From Rhynchopus sp. YZ270_cl-10 (lineage: Eukaryota; Euglenozoa; Diplonemea; Diplonemida; Diplonemidae), in assembly GCA_964035575.1 (NCBI GenBank), contig OZ037902.1, forward strand, positions 682,001 through 746,000: a DNA stretch of 64,000 nt, read 5' to 3'. Of the stretch, positions 46,328 through 58,250 are shown one piece after another (position 1 is the stretch's first letter; each line of letters starts with the position of its first letter). The translations under genes and the position numbers were made by a program. The notes beneath the pieces are model-generated. The model made no database searches. It had not been told where the DNA came from and saw only the letters and a list, made by a program, of their open reading frames with translations.

Positions 46328-48178
46328 TGAGTTGACGGTCTTGAAAACACTTCGCTGGCTGGTGTGTCAACCGGTATGTGTATGGTTTGCACGTAACGCT
46401 CTACGTATACGATACACACAACGCTATGCATAAGCGATACACGGTTCGTGTGCAGCGTAACGCATGCAACGCAACGCAACCGATGTGTACGTAGCGATCT
46501 GTACGAAAGCATGCTACGGGTTTAACTCCATCGCGTTAACGCAACACCTGCGCCGCTGTGACATTTAGTTTTTTTTGGCAATCCTTAACACTCCTGGCTG
46601 GTGTGGTTGATAAACGCAACCGAACACCACGAAACGGATCCGCTCTATACGTTACGATCTGTATGCAACGCACGCAACGCAACCGATGTGTACGTAACGA
46701 TCAGAACGCAACGAACGCAACGCAACCGATGTGTACGTAGCGATCTGTATGCAACGAACGCAACGCATACAACGCAACGCAACCGATGTGTACGTTACGA
46801 TCTGTATGCAACGAACGCAACGCATGCAACGCAACGCAACCGATGTGTACGTAGCGATCTGTATGCAACGAACGCAACGCATACAACGCAACGCAACCGA
46901 TGTGTACGTTACGATCTGTATGCAACGCACGCAACGCAACCGATGTGTACGTAGCGATCTGTATGCAACGAACGCAACGCATACAACGCAACGCAACCGA
47001 TGTGTACGTTACGATCTGTATGCAACGCACGCAACGCAACCGATGTGTACGTTACGATCTGTATGCAACGAACGCAACGCATACAACGCAACGCAACCGA
47101 TGCGTACGTAGCGATCTGTATGCAACCAACGCAACGCATGCAACGCAACGCAACCGATGCATACGTAGCGATCTGTATGCAACGAACGCAACGCATGCAA
47201 CGAAACGCAACCGATGCGTACGTAGCGATCTGTATGCAACCAACGCAACGCATACAACGCAACGCAACCGATGCGTACGTAGCGATCTGTATGCAACGAA
47301 CGCAACGCATACAACGCAACGCAACCGATGCGTACGTAGCGATCTGTATGCAACCAACGCAACGCATACAACGCAACGCAACCGATGCGTACGTAGCGAT
47401 CTGTATGCAACGAACGCAACGCATACAACGCAACGCAACCGATGTGTACGTTACGATCTGTATGCAACGAACGCAACGCATGCAACGCAACGCAACCGAT
47501 GCGTACGTTACGATCTGTATGCAACGCACGCAACGCAACCGATGTGTACGTAGCGATCTGTATGCAACGAACGCAACGCATACAACGCAACGCAACCGAT
47601 GTGTACGTTACGATCTGTATGCAACGAACGCAACGCATACAACGCAACGCAACCGATGTGTACGTTACGATCTGTATGCAACGAACGCAACGCAACCAAC
47701 GCAACGAGTGGTTACAAACCCCCACGCATGGTTCTCACAGCGCGCTGGCACGTTTCCCAAGCCGCAAACCCGGTTACCCGCCTGAAAAACCGGGTTTCTG
47801 GCCAAAACGCCTGTTTTGCCTGTAGAACCCTGTAGAAGCCTTAAGAAACACGTGTAAAAAAGGGGTACTCGCGACACCCTGGTTTCAGGGTCTGTCAGGG
47901 TTTGGAGGTCTTTGCTTCAGAGAAAGTCTCCTAAAAACCTCCTATCTTCCCAAGAATCCACTTTTTTGACCTCTTTCGAGGTTTAGAGACCTGAAAAAAA
48001 ATGCCCGAACCCCACCTTGGGGGGGGGGGGGGGGGGAGGGTGCCTGAGAGGGGGGGTGGGTGGGTGGGTGGGTGGGAGGTGATCAGCAACCTTAAAGACC
48101 TTAACACCGAGTGTTAAGGAACTGAAGGGTGGCCGGAACAGCAACCTTTAAAAACTAGAAAACACAAGTGTTTTCTAG
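46328..48178 (+). mobile_element. Z-family element Z3, interrupted by Y4 and internally shortened
   Basis: Flanked by AATT (46324-46327, 48179-48182). It begins like Z1. Y4 is inserted after GCCGCTGTGAC, and only the terminal GGCCGGAACAGC...CTAG part remains after it. Confidence 0.8.
46564..48120 (+). mobile_element. Y-family element Y4 with expanded internal array
   Basis: TTTAG...TTAAGGA, 1557 bp. The extra length is an array (about 46655-47700) of about 20 units of 57 bp (CAACGCAACGCAACCGATGT, then GTACGT(A/T)(G/A)CGATCTGTATG, then CAACGAACGCAACGCAT), with some shorter units. 57 is divisible by three, so long open frames arise in every frame; I do not consider them coding. Confidence 0.88.
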
Positions 48179-48968
48179 AATTTCAGCTGAAAAAAAAAAT
48201 TTTTTTGGGCTCAGATTGGCCCAAAAATGCAAAAAAACGAAAAATTTTGATGTTTTGAGCATCACATATTTATTTCCTGGCCATTTTGTGTATAAAATAT
48301 CCACCCTGTACAGTTTGTATGGGCCAGCACCTTAGCAAAAAATCGAAAAATCTCAAAAAAAAAATTTTTTTTTTCGAGAAAATTTCGACCCCTGACCTGG
48401 GTTTTTGGGCACCAAAAAATGCAAAAAAACGCAAAAATCGGGTGTTTTGACCATCTGTGGTTACACAAAACACACTTCTGTGTACAAGCCTACACCAATA
48501 CAGTGGTTATACAAGGCGATTTTTGACCAAAAAAAAAATTATTTTTTCGCCCAAAATTTGCCGTGGTACCTCATAAAATGGCCCAAAGAATCCAATGAAA
48601 ACCTCAGATTGGGCAAATTATGAAAAAAATTTTCAACTCAAATTTTCAACCAAAATACGGTCAAAAGTCGCCCAATAGGCTCGCTTCGCTCGCCTATTGA
48701 GCTCATTCTGTGGGTTAGGGTCCGGTTTTTTTTCTCGTTTTCCCGTTTTTTTTTGAAAAATTGCCAAAAAATCAAAAATAATACCCAAAAAGTCACAAAA
48801 TTCTGAAATTTTGAATTTTTCCCTGATTTTTTTCAGAAATTTCAAGAAAAATGACAAGGATTCTGGTCTACAGTAGCCTGTATAAGAGACCCTACATAGG
48901 CCTTATAAGCCATTTTTTTTGCTTCGGGAGGTCAAAAGTGCACCCTTTGGGATACAAAATTACATATT

Positions 48969-49086
48969 TACCCCCGGTGAGTTCACTTTATCTCCCCTCG
49001 GGAGCCAATATTTCCCCTCGGGCCCTACGGGCCCTCGGGGAAATATTGGCTCCCTCGGGGGAGATAAAGTGACTCCCCGGGGGTAG
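48969..49086. mobile_element. 118-bp foldback with TACCCCCGG ends
   Basis: Near-perfect palindrome. TTCACTTTATCTCCCCTCGG and GGAGCCAATATTTCCCC pair with the right half, around a TACG loop. It lies near the right end of E1. Confidence 0.75.
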
Positions 49087-49250
49087 AATAAATAACTATT
49101 TTTTCCTAACAAAAAAAAAAAAAAAAATTTCACGCAGGGTCACCAAAAAAAAAAATTTTTTTTTTTCGACTTTTCGACAGTCGGCCGACAGTCGGCCGAC
49201 AGGGGCCGACACTGTCGACTTAGAGCCTTGCGTAGAGCGTTACGTGCAAA

Positions 49251-50077
49251 CAAGGCTCTGATGAGGCCCAGGCCTCCCGGCCGGGAGGCCCGGCCTCCCA
49301 GGCCTCCCGGCCTCCCAAAAAAAAAATTTTTTTTCCGGTGACATCTGCGGAACTTTTTTTTTTTTTTTCCTTAGGAAAAATTTTCGGGTACTTAGCAAAA
49401 TTCGGCAAAAAATTATGGATTTTGCTTACGTCGCTACTGGACCGTCTGTGGTGGTTTTTTTTGGATTTTGTAACCCTCCAGAGGTCTCAAGGGATTCCCT
49501 TGAGAGCTAAGAGGATTCCCTTGAGAGCACCAAAAATTCCCGCGAGAGAATGTGCGTTTTGGTGACAGAAACCGGCCAAAAACTTTTTAAAACGGCCCAC
49601 AACCTGGTTTCTGCGACTCGAAAAGCGTATCCGCATGCTTTTGGGCGTCCGTGGGCCACAAACGATGGTACCCATGTGGGCCGAAAAACATACGTGTTTG
49701 TACACAAAACACCACAAAAGCGCTTGTTTGCAGGCAGTTCGGGTAGAAAACGACCTCTTCGGGTCACAAAGCTACATCCCTCCCTCCCTTGGCCCTCGGG
49801 ATTCCCTTTCGGGAGGTCAGGGCGCCCTCGGGCCTTCGGCCCTCGGGCTGCCCTGACCTCCCTCAAGGGATCCCTCGGGCTCTGGCGGGAGGGAGGGAAA
49901 TAGCTATTTTTTTTTGGATTTTTTTTTCCGAAATCGCCCGCTCCCAAAAAAAAAATTTTTTTTTTTTTTTGGTGAAAAATTTTGTGATGTCGAAAAAAAA
50001 AAATTTTTTTTGGGAGGCCGGGAGGCCTGGGAGGCCGGGCCTCCCGGCCGGGAGGCCTGGGCCTCATCAGAGCCTTG
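49251..50077. mobile_element. E-family TIR element E2 (827 bp; E3-like with T inside)
   Basis: Arms as in E3 (CAAGGCTCTGATGAGGCCCA), target duplication GTGCAAA at 49244-49250 and 50078-50084. Its length equals E3 (389 bp) plus one inverted T element of 438 bp (about 49468-49905). It lies only 20 bp from E1, in the same Z0 copy. Confidence 0.92.
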
Positions 50078-51091
50078 GTGCAAACCATACACATACCGTT
50101 TGACACACCAGCCAGCGAAGTGTTTTCAAGACCGTCAACTCAAATTCCTAAACACTTGTGTTTAGGTTTTTAAGGTTGCTTCCTCCCCACCCTCCCCCTG
50201 GGTACCCCCCCCCCCCGGGTGGGGTACCCCAAATTTAGTTTTGCTAATCCTTAACACTCCCTATTGCTCGTGGTTGATGTATGCAAAGATCTGAAAAGAA
50301 CCGAACAGATTCCCACGAACATGTGGCAACAAACACAACCAACACAACGCAACCGCTCTTTTCGTTGCGATCTGTATGCAACGAGCGCAACGTAGCGGAT
50401 GAAACGCAACACATCCAGCGCAACGCAACCGATGTGCACGTTACGCTCTGTACGCAACGAACACAACGCATCTAACAAGGCTCTAAGTCGACAGTGTGTC
50501 TTTGTGTCTAGACACTGTCGAAAGACACAAAGACACAAAGACACACTGTGTCTTTTGTCGAAGACACAGTGTGTCTTTGTCGACTGTCGACTGTGTCTTG
50601 TCGAAAAAAAAAATTTTTTTTTTTTTCGACATCACAAAATTTTTTCACCCAAAAAAAAATTTTTTTTTTGGGACCCGCGGGCACCGGGCATGCAAATAAA
50701 GCAAGAATTTTGATGTTTTGAGCATCTAGAATTTATTTCCCGGTCATTTTGTGTGTACCCTGTACATTTTGTATGGGCCAGCGACAAGGCTCTGATCCGA
50801 CCATGGTCGCCTGCCCCCCCGACCAAGTCGCCTTGGTCGCCCGACTTGGTCGCTTTGGTCGCCCAACGGTCGCCCGACCGACGACCATGGTCGGGCGACC
50901 CGGTCGCTTGGTCGCCCAAAAAAAAATTTTTTTTTTCGACATCACAAAAATTTTTCCACAGAAAAAAAATTTTTTTTTCTGCTCATGGCTGCACCAAAAA
51001 TGCAAATAAAGCCAGAATTTTGATGTTTTGAGCATCACAGATTTATTCCCCGGCCATTTTGTGTACCCTGTACAGTTTGTATGGGCCAGCA

Positions 51092-51499
51092 CAGTGCTAC
51101 CAACGCGACAAGTCGCGCGCGACTCGCGACAAACCACCCGCGACAGCGCGACAAAATGAGTTGTCGCAAAAATCGAAAATTTTTTGTTTCCATTTTGAGA
51201 CACTTTTTTTTTTTTTTTTGTTAGGAAAAATCGCGTTTTTTCCGGGTACTTAGCAAAATTTTGGTCAAAAAATGATGGCTTTTGCTTACGTCGCTACTGT
51301 ACCGTCTGCGATGGTTTTTTCTGGATTTTTTTTTTTGGATTTTTTTTTCCAAAATCGCCCACACCCAAAAAAAAAAAATTTTTTTTTTTTTGGTGAAAAT
51401 TTTTGTGATGTCGAAAAAAAAAATTTTTTTTGGGCGCGACAGCGCGACAAGTGGCACTTTGTCGCGCGACTAGAATCTCTTGTCGCGTTGGTAGCACTG
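51092..51499. mobile_element. 408-bp TIR element E6 (CAGTGCTACC ends)
   Basis: CAGTGCTACCAACGCGACAAG...GGTAGCACTG with GC-rich GTCGCGCG arms. Target duplication GCCAGCA at 51085-51091 and 51500-51506. The empty site is intact near 48322-48332 (GGGCCAGCACCTTAGC). The interior is homologous to that of E3. Confidence 0.92.
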
Positions 51500-51651
51500 G
51501 CCAGCACCTTAGCAAAAAATCAAAAAATCTCAAAAAAAAAAATTTTTTTTTCGAGAAAATTTCGACCCCTGACCTGGGTTTTTGGGCACCAAAAAATGCA
51601 AAAAAACGCAAAAATCGGGTGTTTTGACCATCTGTGGTTACACAAAACACA

Positions 51652-52576
51652 TTTAGTTTTTTTTGGCAATCCTTAACACTCCTGGCTGGTGTGGTTGATA
51701 AACGCAACCGAACACAACGAAACGGATCCGCTCTATACGTTACGATCCGTATGCAACCAACGCATGCAACGCAATGCAACCGATGTGTACGTGACGATGA
51801 GAACGTAACGAAACAAACACAACCAACGCAACGGATGCAACGCAACCTATGCGTACGTTGCGATCTGTATATATCGGTCTCTACACAACGAACGCAACGC
51901 ATGCAACGCAACGCAACCGATGTGTACGTAACGATCCGTATGCAACGAACGCAACGTAACAGATGCAACGCATGCAACGCAACGCAACCGATGTGTACGT
52001 AACGATCAGAACGCAACGAACGTAACGAACCTAACACACCCAACGCAACGAACGCAACCTGTGTGTACGTTGCGCTCTGTACGTAACGATCTCTACGCAA
52101 CGAACGCAACACAACGTAACCGGTGTGTACGTAGTGATGTGTACGCAACGAAGGCAACGCAACCAACGCAACGAGTGGTTACAAACCCCCACGCATGGTT
52201 CTCACACCGCTCTGGCACGTTTCACACGCTGCAAACCCGGTTACCTGCCTGAAAAACCGGGTTTTCGGCCAAAACGCCTGTTTTGCCTGTAGAACCCTGT
52301 AGAACCCTTAAGAAACACGTGTAAAAAAGGGGTACTCGCGACACCCTGGTTTCAGGGTCTGTCAGGGTTTGGAGGTCTTTCTCATTTGCAAACCCTAAAA
52401 AAAACCTCCTATCTTCCCAAGAATCCACTTTTTTGACCTCTTTGGACGTTTAGGGACCTGAAAAAAAATGGCCGAAACCCACCCTGGGGGGGGGGTGCCT
52501 TAAAGGGGGGTGGGGAGGGTGGGTGGGTGTGTGGTGTTGAAGCAACCTTAAAGACCTTAACACCGAGTGTTAAGGA
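51652..52576 (+). mobile_element. Y-family element Y1 (925 bp)
   Basis: TTTAG...TTAAGGA inserted at CAAAACAC/ACTTCTGTG. The intact site is present near 42985, 48470 and 54145. Typical Y structure with the shared core; non-coding. Confidence 0.9.
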
Positions 52577-52802
52577 ACTTCTGTGTACAAGCCTACACCA
52601 ATACAGTGGTTATACAAGGCGATTTTTGACCAAAAAAAAAATTTTTTTTTCGCCCAAAATCGGGCGTGGTACCTCATAAAATGGCCCAAAGAATCCAATG
52701 AAAACCTCAGATTGGGCAAATTATGAAAAAAATTTTCAAGTCAAATTTTCAGCCAAAATACGGCTGTTTTGGTCATTCCTTACGTACTGATGTGGGCCCT
52801 TA

Positions 52803-53210
52803 CAGTGCTACCAACGCGACAAGAGATTCTAGTCGCGCGACAAAGTGCCACTTGTCGCGCTGTCGCGCCCAAAAAAAATTTTTTTTTTCGACATCACAAA
52901 AATTTTCACCAAAAAAAAAAAAAAATTTTTTTTTTGGGTGTGGGCGATTTTGGAAAAAAAAATCCAAAAAAAAAAATCCAGAAAAAACCATCGCAGACGG
53001 TACAGTAGCGACGTAAGCAAAAGCCATCATTTTTTGACCAAAATTTTGCTAAGTACCCGGAAAAAACGCGATTTTTCCTAACAAAAAAAAAAAAAAAAGT
53101 GTCTCAAAATGGAAAAAAAAATTTTTCGATTTTTGCGACAACTCATTTTGTCGCGCTGTCGCGGGTGGTTTGTCGCGTGTCGCGCGCGACTTGTCGCGTT
53201 GGTAGCACTG
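52803..53210. mobile_element. 408-bp TIR element E7 (CAGTGCTACC ends), inverted relative to E6
   Basis: Same length and sequence as E6 in opposite orientation. Target duplication GCCCTTA at 52796-52802 and 53211-53217. Confidence 0.92.
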
Positions 53211-54600
53211 GCCCTTACCACCAAGTACCCCAGAAAGTAGTTGTCGAAAAAAAAAAAAAAATCGAAAAAAAAAATTTTTTTTTCGCAAAGGGAAATCTCA
53301 GGCTAGAAAAAATTCACCCCTTATAGTGGGTCCTTGGGTGTCCAAAAGTGCAAAAAAACGCAAAATTTTGATGTTTTGACCGTATGTGGGCCTCTAAAAC
53401 GCCATTCTCTGCCCAAAAAACGGACCTCGATTATTTTCCTGAGCGTTTTTATGACTGTGAAATTTTTCAAATTTTTGTCTCGAAATTTCAATTTTTGCAA
53501 AGGCAAATTGCGTTCTTGTGGTCTTTTTTTGCAGAAAAATGCAGGGAAATGCCTTAAAAAGGCTCAAAAGTTGAAAATTCTGGCTTTATTTGAAAGATAG
53601 GGCCAGAACTAGGAAAAAAGGGCCAAAAAAAAAAAAAAATAAGGTTCGTAAGGCAAAACCGAATTCCATAATTTCCAAAAAAAAAAATATAAAAAAAATG
53701 GCAAAATTTTTTCAACGACCAAAAAAAAAAAATTTTTTTTTTTTATGGGGGTCGCGACCCGGGTCGCGGGGTCTCGGGGAAATGGTCGTCTTGTTCGCCT
53801 TTGTTGCTTATAAGGCCATATGACCCAAAAATTTTTTTTTTCGACATCACAAAAAAAAATTTTTTTTTTTCTAACAAAAAAAAAAAAATTTTTTTTCACG
53901 CAGGGTCACCAAAAAAAAAATTTTTTTTTGGGCGACCAAGCGACCGGGTCGCTTGGTCGCCCGACAATGGGCGACCATGGTCGGATCAGAGCCTTGCCAG
54001 CGACTTGTCGAAAAATCGAAAAAAAATCGAAAAAAAAATTTTTTTTTTTGGGAAAATTTCGACCCTGAGGTGGGTTTTTGGGCACCAAAAAATGCAAAAA
54101 AACGCAAAAATCGGGTGTTTTGACCATCTGTGGTTACACAAAACACACTTCTGTGTACAAGCCTACACCAATACAGTGGTAATACAAGGCGATTTTTGGC
54201 CAAAAAAAAATTTTTTTTTTTTGCCCAAAATCAGGCGTGGTACCTCATAAAATTGCCCGATGAATCCAATGAAAACCTCAGATTGGGCAAATTATGAAAA
54301 AAATTTTCAAGTCGAATTTTCAGCCAAAATACGGCTATTTTGGTCATACCTTACGTACTGACAGTACCCCAGAAAGTAGTTGTCGAAAAAAAAAAAATTC
54401 AAAAAAAAAAAATTTTTTTTTTTCGCAAAGGCAAATTGAGTTCTTTTGATCTTTTTTTGCAGAAAAACGCGGGGAAATGCCTTAAAAAGGCTCAAAAGTT
54501 GAAAATTCTGGCTTTATTTGAAAGATAGGGCCAGAACTAGGAAAAAAGGGCCAAAAAAAAAAAATAAGGTTCGTAAGGCAAAACCGAATTCCATAATTTC

Positions 54601-54637
<37 letters not shown>

Positions 54638-54814
54638 AAATTTTTTCAACGACCAAAAAAAAAAAATTTTTTTTTTTTTTATGGGGGTCGCGACCCGGGT
54701 CGCGGGGGTCTCGGGGAAATGGTCGTCTTGTTCGCCTTTGTTGCTAAAAAGGCCATATGACCCAAAAATTTTTTTTTCGACATCACAAAAAAAAATTTTT
54801 TTTTTTCCTCATAG

Positions 54815-55020
54815 GGTGAAAACGATCGTTTTTTTTTTTTTTTTTTTTTTACGAATCTGGGAAAAAGTGATCGGTCTTTTTTTTTTTTTTTTTTTTTCAC
54901 GATCGTGAAGAAAAAAAAACGATCGTTTTTTTTTTTTTTTTTTCTTCACGATCGTGAAAAAAAAGCACCTTTTTCTTCACGATCGTGAAGGAAAAAAAAA
55001 ACGATCGTTTTTTTTTTCCC
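54815..55020. repeat. CGATCG / TTCACGATCGTGAA palindrome cluster
   Basis: At least six CGATCG-centred sites, several expanded to CTTCACGATCGTGAAG, alternate with T-runs and A-runs of 15-24. A smaller cluster with TCAAGATCTTGA lies at 58268-58370 near the other end of the same element. Confidence 0.85.
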
Positions 55021-56859
55021 ATATTATGTCGTTGATCGCTGGCCCACACCAGGGAGGGAGCCCCCACAGGTGCCCACAACCCCCCTGAAATCGGCCGAGA
55101 GTAACTTTTAGCGGTGTTTTGACGTAAAATGTCACCTTTTTTGCCATTTTTGGGGTGTACTTTTCTGGAACAAAATTCGCAAAACCCGAAATACGAATCG
55201 TAAAAAATCGCGACATTCTATGACATGCGTATACCATGAAGCAGCACGTCACGGCATGGCATGTAACATGCACATGTAATATCGCCAAAAACCTAGTCGT
55301 AGTAACATCATCACTGTGCAAACCCCTGTCCATCCAATACAATTCACACTCTTTGTGGGTGGTCTTGCTGCCTTTTTGCCACAGTAATTTTTGGCCCGGC
55401 AGGCATGCTCTTGAAGCATGGCAATTTAGTGTGTATGGGGCAGGGTGTTGTTTTGTTCTGAATTCCCTTTGTTACAATATCTATCCAATCGCGAGTGGTT
55501 GTATGTGTATCGTGAGACACTCTTTTTAACCCTTTACGGACCAAGAGGACATTTATGCCCATTGTGGCGGGGGATGCGGCGTTCAACACCAGGCCAAGTT
55601 GGCCAAAAGCCCAACTTTTGTACTGTCCAACCTCTGTACAATTACGGTATATTTCGTTGGCTGGTGGTCTGAAGAGTGATCTGACCATATTCTCCAGGTA
55701 TAACAAATGCCCAAATAATGCATTGGCGAAGGAATTTTGCACTTTTGACCATCACACATTACTTGTATTTTTACCGGTTTTTTAATGAGTACAACCTATG
55801 TCAGAGCACGCTGTCCCACAGATTTTAGAATTTGGGGGGGTCACGCAACAGGGATTACGCAGCTCCCCATACTTATCGCTAAATATGCCGTTTTCCCCGA
55901 AAAATTTTAGAATTCCACGCCCAATTTCTTTCTTTTTGGCAAAAAAAAAATTTTCGCGCTTCGCGCGAAAAAGGTCCTCAGAAGCTCAATTCCGGAAACA
56001 AATACGGGGGGAGCGACGTTTTCCAACTCCTCCGCCATCAGCAGGAACACCTCCGTTTTCTCTTGAATCTGGGACGCTTGTTGCTGAGAAACAGGGCAAC
56101 AGCGCGTTCAAGCATATTCCCCATCTTTTCAGTGTTAAACTCGTGGCGAAGCCACGGTACGCAACATTTCTAAAAATTGCGCTTAAAATTGCCTACTATG
56201 TCGCGGGAAGGGTGGGTTGAAAGCTCGCGCCGCAGTGCATCTTCCTTTTCCGGTAAAATAGAAGAAAATTGTCTTCTAAAAATAGAATTCTGTGGGGGGT
56301 AGGTGAGAGGTGGGCGGAGCCCCCACTCCTCCACCCCAGCCTCAATCCAAAACCCTGTATTTTTTTTTTTTGGTATTTTTTGAGCTGAGATTTTCAAAAA
56401 ATACCAAAAATACCAGGGTCAACCGCTGTGATGCTCATTGTTTAGAACACAGGGCTATTTCTAAATATGGGGTCCGGAGTCCAAAATCCAATCCGGGACA
56501 CAATTTTGGCAGATTTATTTTGGGCCAAAAACGTCTTTATTTACATTTTTGGGATTCGCCCGTGCAGTGGTGGGGTCAATCTCGAAAATTGGATTTTTTG
56601 ACCACTTAAATTTTGAGAAATATGAGCCCGGTCACTTATACGTGGGCCCATTTTCGGCTAAAATTTTCCTCAAAATCCGGGTTTGTAAAATTGACCCTTC
56701 TGTGAAGGAAGGTTGTGGAAAAGGGTCCTTATTTGCATTTTTGGAAGCCGCCCGTGCAGTGGTGGGGTCAATTTGCAGAATTGGGCAAGTTCTTGCAAGA
56801 CAACGGGTAATGTTTGTTAGCTCTAAGGAGGGAAGGGGAGCGTTTGTAGCTCACACAGC

Positions 56860-57130
56860 ACCCCAAACCCTGGCCTCTCTGTCCACAGCACACAGCTCTT
56901 CCCCTGAGTTCCATTTGTGCCTCAACATGCTGAGCGCATCTTCAGTACGATGGGTGGATGAGCGAGAAGAGGCGCAACTGGCTAGTTGCACCAAAGCTGC
57001 ACAAGCTTGTGGTCGTAGCACGCAGTTTGCGCGAGAGCAAGCCGCCACAAGAGAATGGTTGGTGGGATGAGGAGAAGCTGGTGCAGGAGGAGAAGGAGCG
57101 TGCGGGAGCTATATTGACTGCGACGCGACA
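56860..57130 (+). mobile_element. hAT transposase C-terminal fragment inside E4
   Basis: LNMLSASS in one frame and QYDGWMSEKRRNWL followed by VAPKLHKLVVVARSLRE in the next resemble the hAT C-terminal dimerisation region (...RRN.L...K..KLV...NLR). It is followed by a Glu-rich tail. A degraded scrap without the catalytic domain; not contiguous with the 14-kb hAT fossil. Confidence 0.65.
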
Positions 57131-57699
57131 GCTGAGGACCCCAAGGTTGATGATGATGCTGAGCATCACGACTCTGACATCAGTGAAGGCTCTTGGGACT
57201 AAACGCATACAGTCTTGTCCGTACCCATTTCTCCCACACAAGTCACCACCCCCTTGTGACTTGCCTGTAACAGTGGAAACGTTTCCCTCCCAGCCGCAAA
57301 CCCGTTCAGTGTATCGTGAGCCACTGCAGTGACCCACTCACGCTCGACCCTGTCCCTCCTTGTAAACAGTTCGCCTTCTCCTACGTTGTGCTAAGGAAAA
57401 CCAAAAAACATGCTCAAAAATGATGGGCACGGGGGTCAGACTCCACTTCTGACCACTTAAAATTAGGTCATACACGTGTTATACCCCAAACTGACCAAGA
57501 AATTTTCCCAGTGTTCGATGGTGATCGAATTAAATCGGTGGTAAAAAGTGAAAAATGGGGCATGCCAGGCCCACGTCAATCAGCCTAAAAATGTTGCAAC
57601 TTTAAACGCGCGTCTCTCCCGTACACCAATATACACTTTTTAACACATACAGTACAGCAAGGGAAAACCAAGGGATTTTACCCTGTGTTCTCCTTGTTA

Positions 57700-58250
57700 C
57701 GGCTGCACTAACCTAATCATCAAAACTGCTCGATTTTGGCTTTATCTAAAAGATCGACATCAATTCTTACGAAATATAATTTATTTTACGATTTTGAGTA
57801 GAATTCTGTTTGCAGGGCGAAGTCACGAGGCAGGGGGTGATTTTGGGGGTGAGCGCCAAAAAAAGTCCTTTTCCTAGGGTTGACCCACCTCCCTCCAGCA
57901 TCCAACGATATGACATTTTCACGAAAGTTGTCGATTCTTGCCTTATTATTGTCACACAGAAAAAAAATGTTTTTACGAAAATGAGTAGAACCCCATTACC
58001 CCTACCAACGTGTGGCATTCGTGCGCCACTATAGTGGCACTTGCCATGGGTAAAAACGGTTTTCTGGTTTTAGTGCCTCGCTGGCGACATCCGTTGGGGG
58101 GGATTCTGGTGTGAGAATGTTCTCGATTTTTGCTTTATTTGAAAGATTCGCCACAAAATCGTTTCAAGGAAAAGAGTCGGTCAAAAATTCCAAGTAGAAC
58201 CCAGAAACTCTCCCTTGCCACCCATTTCACGCCCATGCCCCTTGTACTAC
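57700..58250. repeat. Degenerate repeat of about 200 bp, three units
   Basis: Three spaced copies of a TTTTGGCTTTATCTAAAAGATCG-like motif (split: TTTTGGCTTTAT, CTAAAAGATCG). Each is followed by ACGAAA and GAGTAGAACCC. The same motif (CTGGCTTTATTTGAAAGATA) occurs near 43355, 53580 and 54510. Confidence 0.55.

Larger units (their letters stand above)
42104..49230. mobile_element. E-family TIR element E1 (7.1 kb, composite)
   Basis: Left end CAAGGCTCTAAGTCGACAGTG, right end ACACTGTCGACTTAGAGCCTTG (split here as ACACTGTCGAC then TTAGAGCCTTG). The target duplication CGTAGAG lies at 42097-42103 and 49231-49237. The empty site (TACGTAGAGCG) is present near 46063. It contains T, Z1, Z2 (with X1), a 20-bp array and Z3 (with Y4). 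Its own sequence is an AT-rich non-coding module shared with E4 and E5. Confidence 0.9.
40956..50142 (-). mobile_element. Z-family element Z0, split by three insertions
   Basis: It begins CTAGAAAACACTTG and ends GACGGTC-complement...CAACTCA, flanked on both sides by AATT (40952-40955 and 50143-50146). Elements E3, E1 and E2 are inserted in it. Removing them leaves about 0.84 kb, close to the 810 bp of the uninterrupted copy Z1. Confidence 0.85.
50785..53996. mobile_element. E-family TIR element E5 (3.2 kb, composite)
   Basis: Third arm type: CAAGGCTCTGATCCGACCAT with TGGTCGCC repeats. Target duplication CCAGCGA at 50778-50784 and 53997-54003. The empty site GGGCCAGCGACTTGTCG is intact in E1 near 42840. 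Contains E6, Y1 and E7. Confidence 0.92.

Noticed and set aside
34370-47700. Possible CRISPR-like arrays
   Set aside because: Units are contiguous or carry variant copies of the same sequence; there are no unique spacers, and the genome is eukaryotic.
46558-47825. Long overlapping open frames up to 261 residues on both strands
   Set aside because: They translate the 57-bp array (19 codons) in all frames at once; no frame shows coding bias.
37629-52576. X/Y elements as Helitrons
   Set aside because: On the minus strand the ends begin TCCTTAAC and finish CTAAA, but the 5'-TC/CTRR-3' ends and A/T host junction of Helitrons are not met exactly.
55344-55742. 132-residue minus-strand frame and a TTAACCCTTTACGG motif near 55529 as a piggyBac remnant
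   Set aside because: Only one possible end was found and the peptide has no recognisable transposase motif.
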